64,000 bases of DNA from Sycobia sp. Sy_11 (GCA_018907035.1 JACCIC010000275.1:281001-345000), one strand, 5' to 3'. Shown: positions 48,507 through 63,160, counted from the stretch's first letter. Translations and numbers: made by a program. The notes: a model not told the origin generated them from the letters alone.

Positions 48507-50225
48507 TGTCGTAATTATTGCTCAGACGACAACGTAGACCGAGTTCCTTTTATCTCTGCCGGCTCTCTCGCGGCATACCTTGCTTATTGTACGGCTCGCT
48601 TTTGAAAGCGAAGCTGCATTTAATTATTGCGCAAAACTCCTTGTGTGTATTAATTGGGCACGCAATGATGAGGATCATGTTGTTATTTCTTCTATTTGCA
48701 GATATGTGCGATTTGTTACGAATCGATTGTCAATGTATTTCGATGTGCTCCACGGACTTTAATGGAACAAAGAAAGAGTAAAAGCGCAAGGAAACTCGGG
48801 CAATTTCTATCTGAAATAATACGATAATACACATATTTAAATGTAGTTCTCGAATAAGTTAATAATGAGCGAATTTCAAGTAAGCTTATTTTGAAATTAC
48901 CAGTTAAGATTTAATAACATTTTGAGATTTTATCCTTATAGTTTTTCCATGTTTTCATAAGACATGTTCTATTGCGAATGGATCAATCGCGAGTCTTGCC
49001 GCTTATCGTTTATCGTATGATCGTTTAATTTTATGTGTATACAATTCAGAAACACGATTTTTATGATCCTTCTTCTCTATCTGGCATATTTATGTTACCG
49101 TATTTTTTAATGTGATCGAAATTGCATTTTTAAGATTATTTCCATCTGCTATGATTCGCTAGCAATCGATCGAATATACGTAAAAGAATGGAATTATTCT
49201 AACGTTGATTTGTTAAAGTTATAAAACGAGGAAAAGATAATATTAAAGAAATGGGATATTTCTGAAAAAAGTATACAAAATTAATTGGTTATTGTGATTT
49301 TTAGCACATGTTAATTACTAAAATTAAAAAACATTGTATAATTTTTTCTTATTGACGTGATAGTTCGTACAGTATACTTTTTAAATTCCTTATAGAAAAT
49401 TTTTCAAGGATTTTTTTATCGTAAGACAATTACAAAGATATAAAAAAATTGTTAATTATTATTATCCTTGTAAGCGCTTGCAAACTTAACTAGCGGATGA
49501 TTTATTAATGCCTAATTTACTAAAAATATTACACGTTATCGTACATGTTTGTCCCAGTAAGATTGTGTCAACGGTATACATCGTACGAAAGTTTTACCTC
49601 GATAAATGAAGAAAACGAATAGTAAAAAAAGAAAATAGCCAAGCACAGTAGCAGCGCTTTGCACCACATAGGTAAACGAGTTTTTCTTTTATCGATGATT
49701 AGTTCAAGCCGACGGTTTTAACAATCTATTTATAATTCAAAAGAATTATATGGAACAAATAAAATGTCTTATCATAATAATAAAAATAAATAAAAAATTT
49801 AGATTCTTTTCATACAATATTAAGTTTATTACTCAGGTATGGCTCGTTCGACGATCGATCTACTATCAATCCCACCGCACGTTCGCTTTCTATACCTCGA
49901 TAATGGCTCGATCATAAATATGGCATATATAATATAATGTGGAATAAACCATTACTTATGTGATTTTTATTTTAATTTTTTAATTGTCCAAATATTGTTA
50001 ATATTTTTCTTTCAATATACTTTGGCACTCGTTTGACACCTCGATCCATTGTCCCATACGCTTTCGATATCTATTCATTATGTTAATAAACGTCTATAAA
50101 CTGAAAACGTCCATCAATCATTTAACGAATCGGCGTGCAGAACAGCGTTAAATTAAATTGCAAAAATCATCGCGAACTTCATTCATTACGATTATTTTCC
50201 AAATAACATCTAGCTAAGAGTTATA

Positions 50226-50230
50226 AGAGA

Positions 50231-50281
<51 letters not shown>
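50226..50281. repeat. (GA)n microsatellite
   Basis: About 56 bp with one GGG interruption near 50233. Confidence 0.97.
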
Positions 50282-50284
<3 letters not shown>

Positions 50285-50455
50285 ATCCGCAATTCTAAGT
50301 CCTCCTTGTACTCACATCCGTTGCTAATCCAATATAAGCGTCGCTGTATCATCGCCCAGACGTCTACTTTTTCATCCCTGCGCAGGAGAAGATGCTTCGG
50401 CGAAAATCAAAGAGCAAGCTTTATCGAGATTATACGGATAGACGCTGCGGTGAAG

Positions 50456-50494
<39 letters not shown>

Positions 50495-51452
50495 TATATA
50501 TACACATATATATTATGTACACAACCGAGCAGACGTGCACATAGGATTTGGAGCTTTAATCGCTCGAATCGATCGGGCCGACGAATGGCGCGACTCTCCC
50601 TGCGCCAGCAAAGGATAAAGGCTTTCAAAATGCGAAAATCCGAGGAATGCTTATAAATTGGTTATCCTCTCAATGAGCACGTCGTGTCGCACGCTACTTT
50701 GTTATATAGAAGGTCTATAAATAGTCCGTCGCATAAAAAATTTTGGGTTCTTCTTTTCTTTTTCTTTTTTCGGCGTAACTCATGCTCCGCCGTTGTCTTA
50801 GAGGAAAGAAACAGAAGACGTGGAAGAGGAGGAGAAACGAAATTTTTGCAGTCCGACGTTTAAAAACGATTTTTCTCCGTTCATTCGAGATTGTCACCAC
50901 CGAGCCCCGCTCCCTCACCCCACTCCACCGATTTCATAATCCTGCAATTTCTGCAAACGACTTTCCAATTATAAATGCAGGCCGCGTCCGCGCAGCGCGC
51001 ATCCTTCGGGGATTGCGCAACGCGCGCCGTTTCCACGTTTACTTTTATTTTCGGATTCCACGCGCTTTTATTTCGGACGGGATGGTACATATTATAACGT
51101 GTTCTGCTAAAATCAGACACATTTCCAACGATTTGAGTTACCGTTTTTTTTTGTTGTGGTTGTCCTTTTTCTTGTTTTTCATAAGTGGGTTCAACGGCTT
51201 TCTGATGTTTAAATCAAATAAATTATTTGATGCGTATATCCGTTAACATGATATAAACGTAATATGCTACGTATAGAGATAATAAAAAAAGAGAGTGGTA
51301 TTGCTTATTTCAAACATTTTCAAAAGTAAAGAAGTAAATCAATAGATGGAATATTTGTTTATTGTTTTTTTTTAAATCTTTTTTAGCAACTTGAAAATAA
51401 ATAAAAAGTAAGTGAAATGCTACTTGAATAAATGATAGCCTGGTTCAGTTCT

Positions 51453-51480
51453 AAAAATTCCTGCAATCGCAGGAATTTTT
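51453..51480. repeat. Perfect 12-bp foldback with 4-nt loop
   Basis: AAAAATTCCTGC, loop AATC, GCAGGAATTTTT. It ends in a T run on the plus strand, which resembles a bacterial-style terminator, but in this eukaryotic setting it is simply a hairpin-forming repeat. Confidence 0.9.
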
Positions 51481-51791
51481 TAATTTTCCAAATGCTTGAA
51501 ATACTTTATCAATTTGATCTATTTGGGCTTATCTTCTGTTAAAAACAGAGGTTTAGGAATACAGCAGTGGGCAATCTTTATCGTAAATGGCATTACTATC
51601 CTGAAATTGGCGTATATCGATCCCGAAAGCTTTTCCTTGTAATCTATAATTCACAATCCGTTATTCCGCCAGCTTATTCTCGTCTCAAAATCTATAATGC
51701 CGAGTCTCCGTTATGTAAACATTTCCCCGTATCAAATAGTTTGCCGAAAGTTCAAGCAAATCTTCGCAAAGAAAACATTTAATGTGTCTGC

Positions 51792-51850
<59 letters not shown>
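51792..51850. repeat. (TA)n microsatellite
   Basis: About 59 bp with one C near 51801. Confidence 0.97.
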
Positions 51851-51851
<1 letters not shown>

Positions 51852-52419
51852 TCCGTGGCTGTAGTTATTGCAGTAAATTCTTTTGCACGCAAAGGAGATG
51901 CTATGCCCGTGCCGAATTCTTCAAGTGTTTATACACCGTTGAATTTTATTTGGATGCTAGCCAAGAGTTTCCTGCACTAGTTGCAATTTATTTAATCCTT
52001 ATTGCTTCTTTTAACGCAAAATTAAAAAAAAGGCACTCTTAAAAAGTACAAAATAAAGAGGAGTTTTTCGCTTACACGATTACTTTATATGTATATATAC
52101 AACTTGCAATGGAATTTTTCCATCGGATGATCAAAAAATTACAAAAATGAAATAAAGTTTATATTAGGAAATTCCAGTGAGATGACTTAGTTGAAATAAA
52201 AATTTTTGTATTTATTTTAACTAAATCGTTTCATTGAATCTCTGTAACGAAATAATTAATTCTATCTGGCAGTTTTTTCTTCATTGCATATAATAATAAT
52301 ACATCGTTCAGTTGAAAGTACTGTTTATCGAAGTATTTCTAACCATTTCATTTCTTACATCATTTATTATTTAATATATCATTTCGCGCAGCGAGAGTTT
52401 TTTTAGAAAAACAAAAAAT

Positions 52420-52422
<3 letters not shown>

Positions 52423-52463
<41 letters not shown>
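52423..52463. repeat. (TA)n microsatellite
   Basis: About 41 bp. Confidence 0.97.
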
Positions 52464-52466
<3 letters not shown>

Positions 52467-53425
52467 TCCTTACTGTTCATCTTTCTTTCGTACAATTGAA
52501 ACGAAAAGAGTACGTAAAGGTTGTCGGCTCGGATCAAAGGAAGAGACTTCATTCGTTCGACAAAATACCGCACTTTTGTGCTTTTAAAAGTGCGCATACC
52601 AGAAACAAATATTCCTTTTACTTGTAAGTGTAGGATGAATCCTTTGGTTACAACGAACTCGAAAAGGATATATATATATATACGGTTAAATTTGCTTGTT
52701 GTTTTTTGTTTTTCGTTACTCGACAATAACGAACTTGCGCCGATATCCAAATAGTGCTTCTGTTTACTTGGCTTTTTTCTCTCTTTGAATTTGCGTTCTT
52801 TCTAAGAACCGACGAAACATTTGCAAACGACGCGAGTGAAAAGTTTAGAGAAAGCTACAAAAGTCTTACGTTAACTGTAGCCAATAGCAGTTTTGAAAGA
52901 ACAGTTAAAATTACATAAAAATCCCCCCCCCCACTATTAGACACACACATCAAAAAATCCATTTAACAAAATTTCGAATTGAAAACCGGGACAAGCGACA
53001 AGTTGAATAGCCGAAGGTCCGAGGAACCTCGCACGCCCGCTCGACACCTTCATTTTTCCCGGCTTTCCAGTCCGTTTCTCTTTCGCTTTTCAAATCCGAC
53101 CCGAGAAGTTGACGATGCGCGAATTCAAGGAGATATTTCCGAGCGTCCGATTCGCGCGCCTCCCTCTTCCCGACTTCCCCCCCCCCTCCTCACCTCCCCA
53201 CCACTCCTCCTCGAGCCCTCGCTGTATTCCACGCGGGAGAGAGAGTTTTATTTCACGCACGTATAAGCGTCTAATACTTGACGCGGGCGCCTCGAGCGCT
53301 GCGGGCTCGCTATCAAATTCGAGACGCGTCGGTTAATAAAAGGCCGCGCTACGGTTTCGTGCCGCAGGATAACTTGCTTATTCTCTTTTTCTCTTTAGCG
53401 CTGCCTTTAGCCCTCTATTTCTCTT

Positions 53426-53427
<2 letters not shown>

Positions 53428-53467
<40 letters not shown>

Positions 53468-53485
53468 CCTCTCTCTCACTCTCTC
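53428..53485. repeat. (CT)n microsatellite
   Basis: About 38 bp of perfect CT, then an imperfect CT tail. Confidence 0.96.
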
Positions 53486-54337
53486 GTCTTTTCCGCTCGA
53501 GCGCGTTAAGGTAATTCTTCAACGAAGGCCCCCGCATCTCTAAAAGGTTATGCGAAAGTTTAATGAAAATAGAATTGATTGAAATTGCAAAAATTATCGA
53601 TCATTTGTATAATTATGAGTGGTGGTTAAAGAAGAGTTTATTGTTCATTTTATTAATTTTCTAAGGTAACGTAATATTGATATATTACGGACGAACGTCT
53701 TCCTTTCCCAAAATCTCAATTATTTTTTGTTTTTCCGTATAACGCAATGCACTTTTTTAATTTCGTTTTGTTTTTTTTTTTTTGTTTTTTTTTAAGCGAG
53801 CGCTTGCAAAAAAGGACAAAATTTCATTACAAGTTCCTTTTTTTGTTATTCAGCTATAATTATTTTTTATTTTTCGCCGCGCTGTAAAATAAAGCCCTCA
53901 TTTGAATCGACGTCACGTCGATCCTTCGCGGAGCGGTTATGACGCAGCGTACGAAATTTCCATTTCACAATATCGCCCTATGGTCATCTGATTATTAACT
54001 TTATATTAACTTTATTAACTCAGGATATACTCCAGCGTTTTCTACTTATGTCCGATTTGTTATAATAAATCCAAGTGTCTTCTGTTATTTTAATGTCATT
54101 TTGTGATATAGTGGTAATTTCCTGTTAAATAGTCTTGTTTTGTCTTAAGATAACCAAACTATGAAAATTTCAGTAGTACATCAGATCAATGTTACATAGA
54201 TTAAAATTAGTATTTATCTGTAATCCTCAGAGTACCGGGATTTGAGATATTTTCAATGCGTATTGTTTGTATGAAAAAGTGATCATTGGTCCCCAATTTT
54301 GACACAAATTGAGACTCATTATTTGCGAGTCAGAGCA

Positions 54338-54355
54338 TGACGCATATGTGCGCCA
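54338..54355. repeat. Diverged copy of the 18-bp palindrome
   Basis: TGACGCATATGTGCGCCA differs at two positions from the perfect palindrome at 54718; the shared context (TGCCG versus TACCG after it) suggests a common origin. Confidence 0.75.
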
Positions 54356-54428
54356 TGCCGGTCCGGGACGGTAATACCCATGATAAACTTTTCATAATTG
54401 AAAAAAACTATTCTATACGCATGAAAAA

Positions 54429-54429
<1 letters not shown>

Positions 54430-54472
<43 letters not shown>
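54430..54472. repeat. (TA)n microsatellite
   Basis: About 43 bp, between the two related palindromes at 54338 and 54718. Confidence 0.97.
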
Positions 54473-54481
<9 letters not shown>

Positions 54482-54717
54482 GGTTTTTTGGGCAGCTGAT
54501 TACGATTCTGAAATCAAAATTGATTCTTATGAGAAAAAACTGACATCTGGCGGCCAACCACATGAAACCACTTATTTATTTTGAGATAAAATATTTAGTT
54601 TATTTTATTAGTTATTATTTAGTTTATTATTATTTATTGCTAATTATTATTAACACCTAACCATCATTCTTAATCATTATTCGGTATAAAATAGGTGTTT
54701 TACAATGGTTTATTTTC

Positions 54718-54735
54718 TGACGCATATATGCGTCA
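54718..54735. repeat. Perfect 18-bp palindrome with CRE-like half-sites
   Basis: TGACGCATATATGCGTCA is its own complement. A diverged copy followed by the same CATRCCG tail is at 54338-54355. Confidence 0.9.
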
Positions 54736-55123
54736 TACCGCTACTCCAAGAGTTAAATAAAATCCAATGTTTAAGAATTAATGAAATAATTTATAGAAAT
54801 TTCTACTCCACTACTTCTTTAATATTTTCATGTTACTTATTGAAAAATGCAGGTAATCATTTTACTTTTGCTCGCACGAATTCACAATATTTTTTCGTAA
54901 TCATTGACTTCATATAAGTAGAAGTTTCAGACTTTTGTGAAAGAGCACACATTGAACTTTCGATCAGATACGCCATTTTTACTCTACGCATCGTCTGGAT
55001 TATTTAGAGTTGGGATTATTGCTAAATTGATCCAGATAATGGATTCGAGATAAAGTCTCACTATAGAATTCATCATGGTTCACCAACTTTATTTCTGGTG
55101 ACTTCGATGGTTGATATTAGATT

Positions 55124-55127
<4 letters not shown>

Positions 55128-55182
<55 letters not shown>
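55128..55182. repeat. (TA)n microsatellite
   Basis: About 55 bp. Confidence 0.98.
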
Positions 55183-55187
<5 letters not shown>

Positions 55188-55782
55188 ACTGAAAAGCACA
55201 GTTCAGAGCAACAAATTTGCATCATTCCATCTATGCAAGTTTCATAATTCATGATAGCATATGTTACATGTTTTCACGTTTTAACCTTCTTTTTTCCAAA
55301 TATTTATTCGATAAACTATGCAGAGAAAATATAAAACATCCTTGCAATTGTTAAACAATATTATGTTTTTTTATTAAATTCAAATGCCACTCTCGTATTT
55401 GTTACAGAGCGAAGAGATGGCGCTCTTTCGTCCTCTCTTTTATTTGATTACGTAGAAAAGCACACTGATCCATTTAAGGGCGATTGCGCAAAGATGCGGA
55501 GCCGGCGAATCGCCTCGATCCAGTCGCTCCCGCTTAGTGGAGTACAAACGAACATTGGTTAATTTACGATACCTTGGAACGGAGAACATTTTCCGTTCAG
55601 CTCTCCCTGTCGCTTATTTATTTTTCTTACTTCTCTCCCTCTGCTCCGTGGATAATCGCGTCCCTCGTTGGCCAACGTGTCTCCTTTAAGCGACGCCTCA
55701 CTTACGCACGTTCCGTGGGTCACCTTTCCTGCTCCTCCGCAAATATGTTAGCGCGAAAAAGCGTGGATCTGAAATAGAAGTG

Positions 55783-55785
<3 letters not shown>

Positions 55786-55833
<48 letters not shown>
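55786..55833. repeat. (TA)n microsatellite
   Basis: About 48 bp. Confidence 0.97.
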
Positions 55834-55836
<3 letters not shown>

Positions 55837-55923
55837 TTTCGCCTGGCAATGCACAAGGAACTTTTTCTCTCAAAAAAGTATGATGCGTTGGTTTCTTTTC
55901 TAGGTCGAAAAATCCATCGCCCT

Positions 55924-55935
55924 ATATATACATAT

Positions 55936-55983
<48 letters not shown>
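55924..55983. repeat. (TA)n(CA)n(TA)n compound microsatellite
   Basis: Short TA, then CA units at 55936-55947, then about 36 bp of TA. Confidence 0.96.
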
Positions 55984-55985
<2 letters not shown>

Positions 55986-56148
55986 CGTTTACTTTGCTGA
56001 TACTGAATATATATACGTTTATATATATTTATATACACAGGAAATCCGTAATAGTCTTAAAATATTTTTGGGATTATTATGCAAAAAAAACTGAGAGAAC
56101 AAAAAAGTCTGGCGCGTTAAGCATGTATTTTTTCTTTTATTTAATCGA

Positions 56149-56196
56149 GGCCCACGATAAAGGCGGCATTTAATCGGCCCACGATAATGGCGGCAT
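56149..56196. repeat. 27-bp tandem duplication
   Basis: GGCCCACGATAAAGGCGGCA at 56149 recurs at 56176 with one mismatch (TAATGG for TAAAGG); a preceding TTTAATCG is also shared. Confidence 0.93.
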
Positions 56197-56836
56197 CTTG
56201 CCTTGCATTTGGCAGAGATCCGCGATAAGTCAGTTGAAAAGCGAACGCAATAACGGGCTCGAAACGTTTCGACATTAACCGGCGGAACGACGTCCGGCCA
56301 CGACGAGCTTTGAAATCGTTCCGTGTTTTTTTTTCTCTCTCCACCGTTGCTTTACGAGCGCACATCACAGCGCGCGTCGTTCGAGCTCCGAACGACTGTC
56401 CGAATCTGTCTTTTATGCGCTTCAAGTGTGAAAAAGCAATGGCATAGATTTGAAAAACGTTCTTAAATCTAATCATTTATTTTAACGAACCTGAATTTTC
56501 CTTTAAATTAGCTCCATCTTTTAAATACTGATTCCAGCTAGTTTAGTATTCTTCAGTTAAATTTCTTTTGTTAATTTTTTTCTTTCGTTCTATCGGAATA
56601 TTCAACGAAATACCAAAATATTCGCAACCGTCGGACTGGAATAATGATGCCAACTGATAAAAAATGCCAAGTACTTTCTATATATATATATATATATAGT
56701 TACATGCATTTTAAAGTTAAGCAATAGAATAAAATTCTATGGTAGCTCGTAAGGAAAAAAACTTTAGCCAATTCAGCCAGACCCAGCTAATTGATTTCAC
56801 CCGCATTCTCGTGGTAAAGCAATCACGTTTATATAC

Positions 56837-56838
<2 letters not shown>

Positions 56839-56884
<46 letters not shown>
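56839..56884. repeat. (TA)n microsatellite
   Basis: About 46 bp. Confidence 0.97.
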
Positions 56885-56892
<8 letters not shown>

Positions 56893-57252
56893 ATATACAT
56901 ACATACACGTATTATAAACGGCTCGTCTGTTCTTTCGAAAACTAAATCTAATTTAGCGCGAATATCGCCGATGTATGTATAAAAAGAAATGATAAAAAAT
57001 TCGAATCTTCTTTTATCCTTTTCGCACTCCCGGAGAGCCTCGAGAAATATTCTCGACTCTTCCGAATTTGCCGTATATACCTTTTATACGAGATTATCTC
57101 GGACAAAAGTGGAACGAGACCTTTTTCCCCTCTCCTTTTTTGTTATCTTATATAGTTAAGAAGAGCGCCTTTGTAACGCAGCCAGCCATAATAAAATCTG
57201 TCCCTGGGAGAAATGTTAATTTTTTTTTCTCGTTGTTCTTTTTCTTCGTCTC

Positions 57253-57255
<3 letters not shown>

Positions 57256-57287
<32 letters not shown>

Positions 57288-57294
57288 CTCTCTC
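57256..57294. repeat. (CT)n microsatellite
   Basis: About 39 bp with one CG interruption. Confidence 0.96.
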
Positions 57295-60200
57295 CTCTTT
57301 TTATTGTAGCGCCAATTCCAGTAATCCGAACCATTAAGTTAGAACGAAGAGGCTACTTTAGCGCTCCGAACCGAAATTTTCGCCACTCGAAAATTCGATT
57401 ACACATAGTGACTTTCTGCGTGTATAAATTTTAACATGCACATCAATGCGTCGCTGCAAATTGCGAGGGCGGCCTCATACATTATATATACATAGGACTT
57501 GGAAGTTTACGGTGAGTTATAAGTTGGGAAATTTTGATCGACGCGCGAGCGTAACCCTCGACTTCGAGGAGCGACTGCGCATAACGCGCGGCAATTTAGT
57601 TATATGTATATACGTCCTTATTTAGAGCGCCTGCAGAGGCATAAGTTTTAAAGTGGCCAAGCTATATATAGATATGCGTGTGCGTATGTGTGTGTGTGTG
57701 TGTGTCTGATTTTAATTAGTTTCAATCCTCGATGGATATAGTTGTCATTAGGATTAATTTAATTCAATCCCCGCCCCTCGCCCGCCCGCCCCATCGGGAG
57801 TATTGCTCGAAATTCTTACTTTTCGCGATTATAGACACGACGGGATTTTTGCTTATTCGGCGTTGCCAGGCGCCGTCGAAGTTTTACACCGCGTTCTAAA
57901 GTGGACGCAAACTTTGGATCTGTGTGAATATATCGACGCGTATAAAGTCCTACGCACGGCATTTAACGTACATACATGGAGTTTCTTTAGACGGAAATTC
58001 AGGATTACTTTTTCAGCGTGCAGGTTCTATTCTGTAATAATGCGGCCTGTAGCGAGTTAAGTAAATTTATATGCACGTAAGAGCGCGCGTAAATATAGGA
58101 TATTGCGGTAAGAGGTGCGTGAAACTGAATAATTTATGCGAGCGGGGGGGGGGGCTTGGTTACGAATGGAGAGTTGTTGAAATTTGAATAAAATGAAATA
58201 TTATGCGCGGCTTTTAGAAAATTTAACGTTTTTAAAGACCGTTCTCGTTAAGATGATACTTTGCTTTAATTAACGGAACACCAAAATCCTACGCTATTTT
58301 TCTCAAATTATTCAATCAAATTCCGACAGTTTTTCCAACAAACAATTGGCCAGATTGAAGGTACGTAATCAAAGGCTTTAATGATAATTCTGCACAAATT
58401 CTCTCGTATCCTTTAGTACGTGGAACGACCTTCGGCCATGTCCCCCTGTACTCGGCTAGACCTATCTGTATACCTAATCCCAGACGACGGGCAAGCCAGA
58501 AAACAGATTTTTGCGAGCAAACTCGTGTCCCGGTGCGGAGTAAACGACGACCGAGCAAAGGGATTTTCACTCGGGCGCAAATGTGCAGCTCGTCCGAGTG
58601 TAAAAGCAGAGATAATAAAATTATTATAAGAAAAAGAGGGTTCTTTCAAATCTGCTTTTTGCGAGGCAAACAAATTATACAAAAACAAAAAAAAACAACA
58701 GAAGTCAAAAGCAAAAAATAAGAGACGGTATATAAAATAAATAAACAGGTAAATACGAAAAAAATTTTAAAAAAAAATCATAAAAAAAGCGAAGTTGAAT
58801 CGAGAAATAACGTAGTGGCAAAAAATACGAAACGTCGATTTTTCGACAAAAAAGAAAACAGCGCGGTCTTTGTAGAGAAGTTCCCGAGGTAAAAATCGAT
58901 ATAACGTTATAACTGAAACTACATCCATCGAATGATCTCGAACGTCCAGATTGGCCGAAACATGGCCAGGATCCATTTGTTGTAGATGTTGTAATTTTTG
59001 TTATAGATATGTAGCTGCGCAGATATCGTATTGATGAATTTTATAAATAAAAGAACGAAATTAACGACAGAAAGTTATAATGAAAGAAGGAAGAAATTTA
59101 TACAAAAAAATTGGTTCTAGATCTGTGATGTCTATAAGTTAATATAATAAATACGATAGACGACAAAGTTTAAATAAATACAAAGTGCACTGAAAAAATA
59201 ATAATTTACAAGTGTTTTTCTAAAGCTTCGCTGTGTTTCGAAAACAACATCTCGATTTATTTATCGAAGACACCGTAATATATGACGACGAGCTGCTCAT
59301 GCGCGTAAAATTGATAATATTCGATTAAGGGCGAAACGCCGCAATGGCCCAAGATTCCATAGGGACCATTCTAATGTGCATCCGCGTTGACTATTGTCGC
59401 GTTCCTTGGCAAGGTAATAAGCACGGAAATTGATGATTTTCGGCATTCGCTAGCTTTCGGCGACGGAAGCTTATATAGGATTGCATGCCTCCCGATGTAG
59501 CTTTCGTTTATGTTCTGAGTGTTATCATGTAATTTTAATATAATTGCTTATACAAATATTACAGTCCTTTGAACAGAAAAAAACGTTATCAATTTATGTT
59601 ATATTACCTATTGCTGGGATACTTCTTCGGGTTATATAGTTTTTTTTCACGAGACTTGTAATGTTATTCCAAAATTTCAATTCATTTCATGTTTGTTGGA
59701 CATTTTTCTGGAATCGAATCCGCGTGTATGACCGCGTTGACTATTGAATATTGCATAGTACTGACAAAATGACAGTCGGTAAAAGTATCGAATGAACTTT
59801 TTTTTTTTAATTATGCAATTCGTACGTGGTACGTAGTAACTTTGCAGCGAGGCCAAGAGAAGAATTTAACAAAAACATGGGACCTATGTAACCGGATATC
59901 CTAATTTTGTATTAATTAACTATTACAATAATTTGAAAACAACGATCGATATTATCGATTATAATGCTGATATTTCTTTACGGCTCGGTTTTAATTAGAA
60001 ATAATTTATGTATATGTATATACGTTGTTACTTTGAAACTTTATCGTTAATTGAACGACAGGCGTAAAAACGATTGGACTTCGCTTTATTGTTTGCCCAT
60101 TGTACTCGAGATGGTATCAAGTAGTACAATGCGATTATATATAAGTACTTCGATTCGTACAATTAAAATTAAATTTCTGAAAACAGCAAAAAAAAAAAAG

Positions 60201-63160
60201 AAACATTCCGCTCCATTCGTACACTAAAGCATCAATGCAATTAATATCTCTCGTTATTTTACAATTTCTAGCTCTTGTATCGTGAATAATCTCGTTTCTT
60301 TGAGCAATGGCCACATTTATTGTGCGTTTGAGGAGATAAAGGAATGCAAAACACCTCGTGGCGCATTTATCGATTTCGTAAAGTAATTTAACTCTAAGTC
60401 TCTAAGTACATGCGATTCTCGTATATGACGGAAAAAGTTTAACCGGAAATTGGTAGAGGATGAAAAAACTGCTATTATAAAAATCTAAAAGTTTCAAATT
60501 TTCTAATCACGAGAAGTATTACGTGCTTCTATCGTTTAATATTCTAAAAGACCGAAATTTTCAAACGCTTATGTTTCCCTGAGACTAATAAAACTACTTT
60601 CTAAATAAATGATAAATTGAATTGCGCTATGAAACTTGATCAAACATAATTAAATAATTAAAATATAATCTTGAGAGAAATATATAATTTCTTCAGCATT
60701 GAAAAGTTACGGATTTTGCGATGTAACACATCGACAGTATCTCTAAGGCGATTAAGCCAAATAGGAGATTTTCTTTATAAGAGGTATACAAGAAATAATG
60801 TTTTTCTGAAGTATATCAGTTATAATTATAAAGCCTCTTAAATAAACTGAAAGAATTTTATTTATTATTCTAATCTATTTTCGTACTGGCGATGTAATGA
60901 TGCCGTCGCGAGCACAATATGCATCAGTCATTATCAAAAAACGCACATTGTCTCGATACCCTCGCGCAATTTACCGACCCATTTAATTTTAATCACATGC
61001 AAAGAGTATTTCTTCTCAAAGAGTCAGTTGCATACAATTAGCAACGGTGTGGTTAATATAATCATTAACGGCTTAAAACTTGGACGCGCGATTTTCTATT
61101 CGACTTTATCATTCGTAGCTTGGCTACGAAGGGGAGGCGACATTTGGGAAAGGGATTTCGTTCGCAATGAGAATGGCAAATCTGATTATAATCGAAATTG
61201 GTCCTGTAAAGTTGTAAAGTTGTATTTTTTTCTTATAAGTCGTAAATTTATAATATTAGATTGGATATATTGCTTATGAACATCTCAGTGAATTAGAAAA
61301 AATAGTCACATTTCGAGAAAATAATTCTAATATACTTATGCTCTTTAATCTGCAGTTTCTGAGTTATCGTCAATTGGCGTTAGGTTAGTTTTAAACAAGT
61401 TCGTTGGGTAGGAAATCATCCATTAACTCTTGTAAATTTAATGAACCATCAATTCGCAATAACTAAGAAACTTTGATCGATTGGGATGATAAAAATATGG
61501 ATTCTTGTTAAAAAAAAAAGGAGCAAGAGAAATGATTAATTCAATTAGTGAGCAATACCAAATAGGAGTCTTGAGAACGAACGAGCATGGGGCCCTAATA
61601 CTTTATCGGATTTATTTTCCAGGCAATCGGAATTATCCCCCTCGATCTCGACAAAATTCCTCGCTCGTATCCGATGGCTTCCGCTTGCCCCATGAATAAT
61701 CGAACACCTGTTTCCTGCATATCTGTGCCCAGTACGAGCTGCTGCGCGCACTATCCGGCTCGAACACCTGCCCGCGGAGCCGTTTTAGATAGATCCACGC
61801 AACGCTTATGATTAGGTACGATAATAGAACTGTCGGAATAACGAATATCCCGAGGCTATTGCAGGAGCATAAAGAAAGCTCTGCCGAGCAACGCCGGCCG
61901 CAAAGGCAAAATAATCACTTTATTATTATATTGAAAAGCGCGATATAAGATCTAGCGAAACGAGCTTAGGTAAGAAAAATGAAATTCAAACATAACTTGA
62001 GATGGTTGGAAAAGCGACGTGTCAGCGTCGACGTGTTTCATAAGGGATTGAGCCAAATTTTAAGACTCTATAAGAAGTAGGTAAGGAAGAGTCTTTTAGA
62101 GGAATGAAATTAAAAATTGATAATTAGAAAATTCATTATTATGACAGAAGGATATTCAAATCGATTCCGAAAATAAAATATTGCATTTAAACGGGTAATT
62201 TAAAATTTATCATTACGCAATTGTCCAGTGCACAAGGTAAGTACGTTCTTCGGTTTTCGATCCCGCATCTTAATTCTAAATTTAGATTAGAGGCCATCTT
62301 ACCATCGAGCCAAACAGCTGGTTCAGGCTGGCAAAATACACACGATAACAGTTGTTTTCCGTTTAATTAAAATTCTTTTCAATTTTGATTTTATCGCTCT
62401 AAAAGAATTTTCCTTAAATACTTATTAAGAGCAGTCTGAAAGTTTAGCTTTAAAGCCTACAAAACATGTCAATGTTGACAAATCCCTTTGCGAACCTCTG
62501 CAAGTGTTTTTCAATTTTTTCTTTTCTTAGTATTATACATTTTTTCTGTAAATCCGATAATGATTTAATTTTTACTTGAGAACAATTTAAAAACATTTAA
62601 AAAAATTAAATCTATCGATTAAAAAAGGATTTTCTAAAAACTTTAATTAACACAATCACAATGACGTTTGAAACTGTTTTATAAAAAGCGTAATGAATCT
62701 TTGAATAATTTTGATATTTGAACAATGTCAATTTTTATATTATTCAAATTAATATTTATTTTCAATTAAATGCATACGTTAATGCTTGAAGTTTCCATTG
62801 AAAAAAATATATATTAAAAGTATCAGAGTTACGGAAGTTAAATCTATAATAATAGCCAATCAAATAGCTCAAGGCCATTACATTTTGTGTCAAATTATAC
62901 ATTATACCAAAGAAATCTATAATAGGTTCATATGGCTATAAGTCACGATCGTTATGTGGTTCGGTCTTGCAAATTAAAATTTACACAAATATCATATTTA
63001 TATCCAGAATTTACAGATAAACTTCCTCGTACGAAAAAGCAGAAGCACTAATGCTTTTCCTACTGAACCACCTGACATGCGCTCAATGCTAAATACCCGA
63101 AACGAGCTTATTCATCAAAGTGTCGAAGCCGCGCGCTTTTCACGTGTGTACATACATATA

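Noticed and set aside
51453..51490. Rho-independent terminator
   Set aside because: The hairpin plus T run looks like one, but the window is eukaryotic, so the bacterial interpretation does not apply.
57803..58060. Plus-strand frame beginning LEILTFRDYRHDGIFAYSAL
   Set aside because: Looks protein-like at first sight but matches no family I know, and no splice sites or neighbours support it.
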